From the NCBI GenBank assembly GCA_964548225.1, contig CAZJQP010000069.1, positions 1 to 27,848 of the forward strand: DNA of 27,848 nt. Reading direction: 5' to 3'. Shown one piece after another: positions 8,861 to 14,416 of the stretch. The stretch comes from CALMEH01 sp964548225 (GTDB taxonomy: Bacteria; Acidobacteriota; Blastocatellia; Pyrinomonadales; Pyrinomonadaceae). Within the stretch, counting starts at the first letter, position 1. Each line of letters begins with the position of its first letter. Made by a program: the position numbers and the translations under genes. Below the pieces are notes generated by a model. That model made no database searches. It was not told where the DNA came from and saw only the letters and a list, made by a program, of their open reading frames with translations.

Positions 8861-8999
8861 GCAAAATTTTGCATTTTATTGGTTTTTGTGGGTTTGTTTG
8901 ATAAGAAAAATGGTTTTGTAAAAACTTGGCGCGATTAAATTTGTCAATTTGTTTCTGCGCCTTGTTACGATTTTTTGATTTCGGTAAAATTGAGGTAAT
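8861..8999. other. Spacer between carB and the FAD oxidoreductase
   Basis: The spacer begins right after the carB stop with the perfect 12-bp palindrome GCAAAATTTTGC (8861-8872) and T-rich sequence, a weak terminator at best. The rest is AT-rich. It ends with GAGG at 8991, seven bases before the next ATG. Confidence 0.4.
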
Positions 9000-10520
9000 A
9001 TGCAAGTCAAAACTGCGACGGACGAGATACAAAATTACCTGATAGATGCAAGCAATTTGCAAGGCGGATATGCCGAAAAACTTTTTATTCCAGAAACGGC
9101 GGAAGAAATTGCGGAGATACTCAAAGAAGCCTACGAAAAACAGATAAAAGTAACAATTTCCGGCGCGAGAACGGGAACTGTCGGGGGCGCAATTCCGTTT
9201 GGCGGGATAATTATTTCGCTTGAAAAGCTGAATAAAATCAAAGAAATCAATAAATCCGAAAATTTTGCGACGGTTGAAGCGGGTGTAATCTTAAATGATT
9301 TCCAAAAAGCCGTTGAAAGTGAAAATCTTTTCTATCCGCCTGACCCGACGGAGTGGAGTTGTCAGATTGGTGGCACGATTTCGACAAATGCGAGCGGCGC
9401 AAGGAGTTTTAAATATGGTGCAACAAGGGAATTTGTCGAAGAATTGGAAATCGTTCTCGCAAACGGTGAAATTCTCAGATTAAAACGCGGCGAAAATCTC
9501 TCGAAAGACGGGTTTATCGAACTCAAAACCGAAAATGGCAACACAATAAAAGCCAAATTACCAACATACAAACAACCAAATGTCCGCAAAAACACGAGCG
9601 GATACATAACGGGAGAAACTATTGACGCGATTGATTTATTTATCGGGAGCGAAGGCACGATTGGAATCATTACCCAAGCAAAATTAAGGCTTTTACCCAA
9701 ACCCGAATCTTTTTTTTCGGGCATAATTTTCTTTGAAAATGAAGAAAATCTCTTAAAATTTGTTCACGAAGCCAGAGATTTGTCATTCAACACAAGACAA
9801 GAAGCAATCAAAAATCAAAAATCAAAAATCAAAAATCAAATTGATGCGAGTTTGATTGAGTATTTTGACGAAAACGCTTTGAAATTTATCTCTGAAAAGT
9901 TTCCTGATGTGCCTGAAAGTGCAAAAGGCGCGATATTTTTTGAGCAGGAAACGACTGCCGAAACGGAAGATGAACTTTTAGAAGCGTGGAACGAACTTTT
10001 AGAGAAAAACAACGCGGATTTAGATAAATCTTGGTTCACGACGACGGAGCAAGACCGCGAAAAAATGCGCGAATTTCGCCACGCGCTTCCGGTTTCCGTC
10101 AATGAAAGGATTGTTCGTTACAAACAAAAGAAAATCGGAACAGATATGGCTGTGCCGGATGACAAATTTGCTTCGTTTTTGAAATTTTACAAAGAAAAAT
10201 TAGACAATTCGGGGCTTGAATATGTAATTTTCGGGCATATCGGCGACAATCATCTGCACGCGAATATGATTCCGAAAGACGAAGCGGAAGCAACACGCGC
10301 AAAATATCTTTACGGAAGATTTATTGCTCAAAGTATTATGCTCGGCGGGACAATTTCGGCGGAACACGGCATCGGAAAACATAAAAGTAAATATCTTTAT
10401 GTCCAATATGGCGAAAGATTTTTGAACGAAATGGCGGAATTGAAACGCTCTTTCGATGCAAAAGGGATTTTAGGGCGCGGAAATATGTTTGATGAGAAAT
10501 TTTTGAGCGTGAGTCAGTAG
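9000..10520 (+). CDS. FAD-linked oxidoreductase of the GlcD / D-lactate dehydrogenase type
   Basis: This 506-residue flavoprotein has the layout of the VAO/PCMH family enzymes that oxidise 2-hydroxy acids. The N-terminal FAD-binding part includes TISGARTGTVGGAIPFGG (about residues 52-69), QIGGTISTNASGARSFKYG (about 122-140) and FIGSEGTIGIITQAKLRLLP. The C-terminal FAD-oxidase domain has FGHIGDNHLHANM (about 410-422), with the histidines that bind metal or substrate in the family, and SAEHGIGKHKSKYL (about 451-464). Likely substrates are glycolate, D-lactate or a similar D-2-hydroxy acid, which cannot be told apart here. The start has GAGG at 8991. Residues about 270-280 (IKNQKSKIKNQ) are encoded by a 7-base tandem repeat that looks inserted into a loop. 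No GlcE/GlcF partner lies nearby. Confidence 0.92.
   Translation: MQVKTATDEIQNYLIDASNLQGGYAEKLFIPETAEEIAEILKEAYEKQIKVTISGARTGTVGGAIPFGGIIISLEKLNKIKEINKSENFATVEAGVILNDFQKAVESENLFYPPDPTEWSCQIGGTISTNASGARSFKYGATREFVEELEIVLANGEILRLKRGENLSKDGFIELKTENGNTIKAKLPTYKQPNVRKNTSGYITGETIDAIDLFIGSEGTIGIITQAKLRLLPKPESFFSGIIFFENEENLLKFVHEARDLSFNTRQEAIKNQKSKIKNQIDASLIEYFDENALKFISEKFPDVPESAKGAIFFEQETTAETEDELLEAWNELLEKNNADLDKSWFTTTEQDREKMREFRHALPVSVNERIVRYKQKKIGTDMAVPDDKFASFLKFYKEKLDNSGLEYVIFGHIGDNHLHANMIPKDEAEATRAKYLYGRFIAQSIMLGGTISAEHGIGKHKSKYLYVQYGERFLNEMAELKRSFDAKGILGRGNMFDEKFLSVSQ
9808..9840 (+). repeat. Heptanucleotide tandem repeat inside the FAD oxidoreductase gene
   Basis: The unit TCAAAAA begins at 9808, 9815, 9822 and 9829, with a partial fifth copy at 9836. 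Because 7 is not a multiple of 3, gain or loss of one unit would shift the reading frame. Similar CAAAAAT/CCAAAAA units appear in the spacer at 20755-20786. Confidence 0.9.
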
Positions 10521-10570
10521 TTAAAAGGTGATTTTTTTTAGAAACCACAAAAAAACACAAAAAGACACGA

Positions 10571-10600
10571 AAAAATTCTCCTTAAAATCGGGAGTTTTTC
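10571..10600 (+). terminator. Terminator of the FAD oxidoreductase gene
   Basis: AAAAATTCTCC (10571-10581) pairs with GGGAGTTTTT (10590-10599) around an 8-base loop, ending in T's. It lies about 50 bases after the stop codon. Confidence 0.65.
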
Positions 10601-10642
10601 TGCGGAAAAAATAATTAGACAAGTTTCCAAACTAAAAGCGAA

Positions 10643-10780
10643 GATTTTTTTCAACGCAAAGACGCAAAGACGCAAAGGCGCAAAGATTTATTGACTATTT
10701 GGCTGAAAAATCCTGCGCCGAAACAACAAATTCTTAAAACTTTGCGTCTTTGCCACTTTGCGACTTTGCGTTAAAATCTT
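10643..10780. repeat. Inverted repeat built from ACGCAAAG units (copy 1)
   Basis: The left arm (to about 10690) carries AACGCAAAG-ACGCAAAG-ACGCAAAG-GCGCAAAG. The right arm (10734-10780) carries the complementary CTTTGCG units. Both arms end in AAGATTTT-like sequence. A second copy lies at 17296-17390 and a GCGAAAAGAC variant at 19870-19936. Confidence 0.85.
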
Positions 10781-10830
10781 TAACTCTCACACTTTCAGAC
10801 GTTTATTTTGGAAAATTATTTATTATTTCC

Positions 10831-11110
10831 GCAGAAATTGTCATAAAGTAAGCGGAAAAAATAATTATTTCCGAGGAAAATATTTTAAAGTAAGCGGAAA
10901 AAATAAAAAAAATCTCGGAAAAATTTTTTTTTTTTGGGAATTTAATCATAAAAGAGTGGATTTTTATCGCAAAATTCCACTCTTTTGTTTTAAAAGAGTG
11001 GGAAAAAATTATAAAAGAGTCGGAAAAAATTATAAAAGAGCGGAAAAAAATCATAAAAGAGTAGAAAATAATCATAAAAGAGCGGAAAACAATCGTAAAA
11101 GAACAGTCTT
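10831..11110. repeat. Array with a 21-bp period and phased A-tracts
   Basis: Five direct units of exactly 21 bp start at 10992, 11013, 11034, 11055 and 11076 (AAAAGAG, then a GGAAAAA-like core, ATTAT or ATCAT end), with a degraded sixth at 11097. More divergent units upstream keep the same phase: GCAGA at 10831, GCGGA at 10852, GAGGA at 10873, GCGGA at 10894, TCGGA at 10915. Both strands are open by chance because 21 is a multiple of 3. I do not call a gene: the peptides are low-complexity heptads without a start signal. Confidence 0.85.
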
Positions 11111-11114
11111 TTTC

Positions 11115-11241
11115 GTCAAAAAAAGGCAGAAACACGACTGTTAAGGAGTGTGTCGGAGTCAAAAAAGGCAGAAACACGACTGTTAAGGAGTGTGTCAAGA
11201 TTAGAATTAGCAACACACTCCCTAACGGTCGTGTTTCTGCC
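11115..11241. repeat. Duplicated arm with one inverted copy: strong alternative hairpins
   Basis: A 30-base unit beginning GGCAGAAACACGACTG occurs twice as a direct repeat, at 11125-11154 and 11167-11196, exactly 42 bases apart. An inverted copy lies at 11213-11241, with one mismatch and one wobble. Either left copy can pair with the single right arm. The near copy gives a 29-bp stem with a 16-base loop. T-rich sequence follows to about 11250. Confidence 0.85.
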
Positions 11242-11328
11242 ATTTTGTTTGCTTAATTGCGTGAAATCGCGGTAAAAGTTAGAATTATTCTTTCGGTTTT
11301 ACAAGAAAATAAAGGGAAATTTAACTTA

Positions 11329-12021
11329 ATGATAAAAGCTATACTTTTCGATTTTAACGGCGTGATTATTGATGATGAGCCGATTCAGATGCGGGCTTAT
11401 CAAGAAATCTTAAAAGATGAAGGCATCGAACTGACGGAAGAAGATTATTATTCGTGTCTTGGGATGGACGACAAAACTTTTACTCGTGCGGCGTTTGAAC
11501 GTGCGGGAAAAACGGTTGATGAAAACAAAATTTTGGAAATAATGCTGGCAAAATCAAACCGTTGGCGAGATATGATTGCCGAAAATCTACCTCTTTTTGA
11601 CGGCGCGGAAAATTTTATCCGTAAAATGTCGAAGGAATTTACTTTAGGTATAGTTTCGATGGCGCGGCGCGAGGAAATCGAATATGTTTTGGAACGCGCA
11701 AACCTGAAAGATTGCTTTTCGACGATTGTTTCCGCCGAAAATGTTTCTGCGCCCAAACCAAATCCCGAATGTTATAAAATTGGATTCAGACAAGTTGACG
11801 CGGCGCACACTTCGCATAAACATTTGCCGATTACACACGCCGAATGTCTGGCAATCGAAGACAGTCCGCAGGGAATTTTAGCGGCAAAAGCCATCGGTTT
11901 GAAAACTTTAGCCGTCGTGAACACAGTTTCCGAAGAAAAAATGCGCGAAGCCAGTGCAGATTCCGTTGCCAAAAGATTGGATGATTGGATGCCTGAATCT
12001 TTAAGGCGCGTTTTTGTTTAA
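11329..12021 (+). CDS. HAD-superfamily hydrolase (beta-phosphoglucomutase-like) with altered motif I
   Basis: This 230-residue protein has the HAD fold with an alpha-helical cap, like phosphoglycolate phosphatase and beta-phosphoglucomutase. Motif I is LFDFNGVIIDDE: the nucleophile D8 is present, but the second Asp of D-x-D, the usual general acid/base, is Asn10. Motif II is GIVSMARREE, motif III has Lys in SAPKPNPECY, and motif IV is AIEDSPQGILAAKA. I chose the ATG at 11329. A longer frame opens at a TTG at 11257, but its extra 24 residues resemble nothing and precede the normal MIKAILFDF beginning. AAAGGG lies about 12 bases upstream. The substrate is unknown, and the Asn could mean slow turnover or another reaction. 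Confidence 0.88.
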   Translation: MIKAILFDFNGVIIDDEPIQMRAYQEILKDEGIELTEEDYYSCLGMDDKTFTRAAFERAGKTVDENKILEIMLAKSNRWRDMIAENLPLFDGAENFIRKMSKEFTLGIVSMARREEIEYVLERANLKDCFSTIVSAENVSAPKPNPECYKIGFRQVDAAHTSHKHLPITHAECLAIEDSPQGILAAKAIGLKTLAVVNTVSEEKMREASADSVAKRLDDWMPESLRRVFV

Positions 12022-12024
12022 AAA

Positions 12025-12082
12025 GAAGGGGAGAAAGGGAGAAAGGGAGAAGGGGAGAAAGGGAGATTAGGAGATTGGGAGA
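12025..12082 (+). repeat. Purine-rich left arm of the repeat pair flanking the S23 gene
   Basis: The tract consists of GGGAGAAA and GGGGAGAA units, with at least four G-runs of three or more separated by short A-rich loops, so it could form a G-quadruplex on this strand. The right counterpart at 12541-12576 is its inverted complement. The last GGGAG (12077-12081) lies 6 bases before the ATG of the S23 gene and probably serves as its ribosome binding site. Confidence 0.85.
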
Positions 12083-12087
12083 TTTGA

Positions 12088-12516
12088 ATGAGTGGGAAAA
12101 TTGTTAGGCATCAAGACTTGGAAGTTTATAAAAAGGCTTTTATGGCGGCGATGCGAATTTTTGAACTCACAAGGAATTTTCCCAAAGAAGAAACTTATTC
12201 TTTGACCGACCAAATCTTGCGTTCTTCGCGTTCGGTGTGTGCAAATATCGCCGAAGCGTGGCGTAAACGCCGTTATGAAGCGGCTTTTTGTGCTAAATTG
12301 AGCGATTCCGAAGGCGAAGCGGCGGAAACTCAAACTTGGTTAGAATTTTCCGTCCGTTGCGGTTATATGGAAAAAGAGACAGGCAGAGAATTATTCAGAG
12401 AATACGACGAAATAATCTCAATGCTTGTAGCAATGATAAATAATCCTGAAAAATGGATTCTCCCGTCAGGAGAAAAGAAGAAGGGAAGATGGGGAGATGG
12501 AGAGAAAGGAAGATAG
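12088..12516 (+). CDS. Four-helix-bundle protein of the S23 / 23S-rRNA intervening-sequence family
   Basis: This 142-residue protein matches the S23 family by its HQDLEVYKKAFMAAMRIFEL opening, its LTDQILRSSRSVCANIAEAW core and its helical C-terminal half. Members fold as a four-helix bundle that forms pentamers. They were first seen in rRNA intervening sequences and resemble the Avd accessory protein of diversity-generating retroelements, but most have no known function. The last 20 or so residues (Lys/Gly/Arg-rich) are encoded by the purine-rich repeat itself. No reverse transcriptase or rRNA is nearby. Together with its flanking inverted repeats it looks like a cassette lying between the HAD gene and the helical-repeat gene. 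Confidence 0.9.
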   Translation: MSGKIVRHQDLEVYKKAFMAAMRIFELTRNFPKEETYSLTDQILRSSRSVCANIAEAWRKRRYEAAFCAKLSDSEGEAAETQTWLEFSVRCGYMEKETGRELFREYDEIISMLVAMINNPEKWILPSGEKKKGRWGDGEKGR

Positions 12517-12540
12517 AGGAATGAAGAAAAGGGAAGTATT

Positions 12541-12576
12541 ATCTCCCTTTCTCCCTTTCTCCCCTTCTCCCCTTCT
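12541..12576. repeat. Pyrimidine-rich right arm of the repeat pair flanking the S23 gene
   Basis: CTCCCTTT and CTCCCCTT units form the inverted complement of 12025-12082. The arm ends seven bases before the ATG of the next gene. A second purine-rich stretch (12469-12537), coding for the end of the S23 protein, lies just before it and could also pair with it. Confidence 0.85.
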
Positions 12577-12582
12577 AAAATT

Positions 12583-14082
12583 ATGAGTGAACATCAAATT
12601 TCCCGCGCCGAAGCGGGCGAAAATTTATTGAATTGTGCCACATATTTGGCGGAATCTATCAAAAGTGCGGACGGGCATTCGGACGCGATGAAGGAAATTG
12701 TGCCGCGATTTCTTTTGAAGGAAAATGTTGACCTTGCGGCGGGGCTTTCCGATACGATTGAAGACCCTTTTTCGCGTGATTTGTTATTAACTTTGGTGGC
12801 GGAGAAGTGTGCCGCGATTGATGATGACGAATATGCGTTTCAACTTATCGAAGCAATGGAAGATTTCGGCAATCAGCTTCGGGCGCGTGAGAAAGTTGCG
12901 TTGGTTAAAGCACAAAAAGGCGATTTGGAAAAGGCTTTTGAGATTGCGGAAGAGCTTGAACATCCTGACGAAGTGTTTGCCGAAGTCGCTTTGCGAGAAG
13001 CAATGCGCGGAGATGAAAAAGATGCGCTCGAAACGCTCGAAGAAATCGAATTTCCTTACACCAAATCTACGGCTTTGCAAAATATTGCTCATTTTTATCT
13101 GAATAATAACGAAATACCCAAAGCCGTAAAGTTTTTAGATTCGGCAAAAAAAGAATCAGAAGACATTGAATTCATCGAAGAACAAATTCGCGCCTTTGTT
13201 GAAATAGGAAACGGTTTTCTCGCCGTCAAAGAAAACGGCAAAGCTATCCAAACTTTCGATAAAGCTAAAACAATTACCGAAAATCTTGACAATATTCATC
13301 GAGATTCGTTTTTTGCAGACATTTCGCTCGGATTTCTTTATGCCGGAAGTCTGGATTTGGCGGACAGAACGCTCGATTTGGTTACGGATAAAACTCAAAT
13401 GGTTACGGCACTTCTGGGTTTTTCGCAACATTTTCATAACAAAGGCGAAGAAACCGACGCTTTTGAGGCGTTGGAAGAAGCCTACGCGATTATGAAATCG
13501 CAAAAAGATTTGGAAATTAGAGATTCGAGAACTCGTTATCGTCTTTGGACGGCTTGCGCGATACTTTTCGCCAAATACGGCAAGGAAGAAAGAGCCATAG
13601 AGATAGCTTCCGAAATACCCGAAGAACAAACGCAGATGTCTTCTTTAAGACAAACGGCGGAAGTTTTTGCCGCACAGGGCAAAGATGAATTTTCCGCGCA
13701 AGCCATCAAAGCAATCGCTGATGAAGGTTACAAAATGCTCGCGTTTATCGGAATGGCAGACGCGAAAAACCAACTCGAAGCCACCGAAGAAGCAATAAAA
13801 TATTTAAACGATGCCCATTACCACGCCGGATTGGTTGATCGCTTCGCTCTGCGCTCGGAAGGTTTTAACGATATTGCCAAAAGATTGTTTGAACTTGGCG
13901 AAACCGCCAAAGCAAGGGAAATCTGCACCGAAAATCTGGAAACAATCACGCAAATAAAAGACGAAAGCGTCCGCGCCGTTGCGCTTACAAACCTTTCGGA
14001 TTTATACAACGAAGCCGAATTTGAACTAACCGACGCAGAAAAAGAAATTTTGCAAACGATTATCCGAAAAGCCGAAGCCTAA
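12583..14082 (+). CDS. Cytoplasmic helical-repeat (TPR-like) protein of unknown function
   Basis: The 499-residue product has no signal peptide or membrane segment. It is built of repeated helix pairs, such as EKVALVKAQKGDLEKAFEIA and ALQNIAHFYLNNNEIPKAVK, which match degenerate TPR units across most of the length. It is rich in Glu and Ala and probably acidic. No catalytic motif is visible, so a scaffold or adaptor role is inferred. The start ATG has no Shine-Dalgarno sequence because the pyrimidine-rich arm of the S23 cassette abuts it. If the cassette was inserted here, it may have replaced the original leader. The gene is convergent with the kinase gene downstream. Confidence 0.82.
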   Translation: MSEHQISRAEAGENLLNCATYLAESIKSADGHSDAMKEIVPRFLLKENVDLAAGLSDTIEDPFSRDLLLTLVAEKCAAIDDDEYAFQLIEAMEDFGNQLRAREKVALVKAQKGDLEKAFEIAEELEHPDEVFAEVALREAMRGDEKDALETLEEIEFPYTKSTALQNIAHFYLNNNEIPKAVKFLDSAKKESEDIEFIEEQIRAFVEIGNGFLAVKENGKAIQTFDKAKTITENLDNIHRDSFFADISLGFLYAGSLDLADRTLDLVTDKTQMVTALLGFSQHFHNKGEETDAFEALEEAYAIMKSQKDLEIRDSRTRYRLWTACAILFAKYGKEERAIEIASEIPEEQTQMSSLRQTAEVFAAQGKDEFSAQAIKAIADEGYKMLAFIGMADAKNQLEATEEAIKYLNDAHYHAGLVDRFALRSEGFNDIAKRLFELGETAKAREICTENLETITQIKDESVRAVALTNLSDLYNEAEFELTDAEKEILQTIIRKAEA

Positions 14083-14179
14083 AGTTCTGAGTCTAAACTT
14101 CAGTTTGCCGCAAACGCGAGCAAAGCAAAGCATTTGCTTGCGCTGATTAGCTCAATGCCGATGCGGAATAAGAAAAACC

Positions 14180-14318
14180 GACTGGAGCGCAAGCGTCCCG
14201 CTTGCAAACGCCGCGTTTTTCAGCGGTGTAACGGCGTTTGTTCACCCTGACTTCCGTGTAATCCGAAACTTTTTCGCGTTTCACGCTCATTGCAAGCGGG
14301 GACGCTTGCGCTCCAGTC
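14180..14318. repeat. Inverted pair of the dispersed GACTGGAGCGCAAGCG element
   Basis: The left arm (14180-14207) begins GACTGGAGCGCAAGCG and ends CGCTTGCAA. The right arm (14290-14318) is its inverted complement with one extra base, giving a 28-bp stem. The right copy continues leftward to about 14265 with sequence also found after the third copy at 27737. Between the arms CAAACGCCG (14205-14213) pairs with CGGCGTTTG (14232-14240). The rest of the convergent spacer 14083-14416 shows no gene. Confidence 0.85.
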
Positions 14319-14356
14319 AATCTCTCTTATTGACGTTAGCTTGAATGTTAATTAAC

Positions 14357-14403
14357 GCAGAAACCGCTTCGCTTCGCCGGCGGTTTCTGCCGCCTAAAGG
14401 CGG
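14357..14403 (-). terminator. Tandem hairpins at the convergent end of the kinase gene
   Basis: GCAGAAACCGC (14357-14367) pairs perfectly with GCGGTTTCTGC (14380-14390). Next to it CCGCC and GGCGG (14390-14403) form a small hairpin with a TAAA loop. They lie directly downstream of the kinase stop codon on the - strand. There is no strong T-run, so the terminator function is a guess. Confidence 0.5.
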
Positions 14404-14416
14404 GACTCAAAACAAT

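Noticed and set aside
9000..10520. Electron-bifurcating or complete glycolate oxidase operon
   Set aside because: Only the GlcD-like flavoprotein is present; no GlcE, GlcF or EtfAB gene follows.
10992..11096. CRISPR-like array
   Set aside because: Units of 21 bp follow each other directly without distinct spacers, and no cas gene is present.
10758..11144. Open frame of 128 codons with heptad repeats on the + strand
   Set aside because: It starts at a TTG in a repeat, the peptide is a translation of the 21-bp array, and the opposite strand is equally open. There is no ribosome site.
10803..11243. Open frame of 146 codons on the - strand
   Set aside because: It runs through the duplicated hairpin arms and the 21-bp array; Phe/Ser/Ile-rich low-complexity peptide with no gene signals.
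11257..11328. Longer N-terminus for the HAD protein from TTG at 11257
   Set aside because: The extra residues do not match the family, whose members begin a few residues before the motif I Asp. The ATG at 11329 fits.
12025..12576. Diversity-generating retroelement around the S23/Avd-like protein
   Set aside because: No reverse transcriptase, and no template/variable repeat pair with adenine-biased differences, was found.
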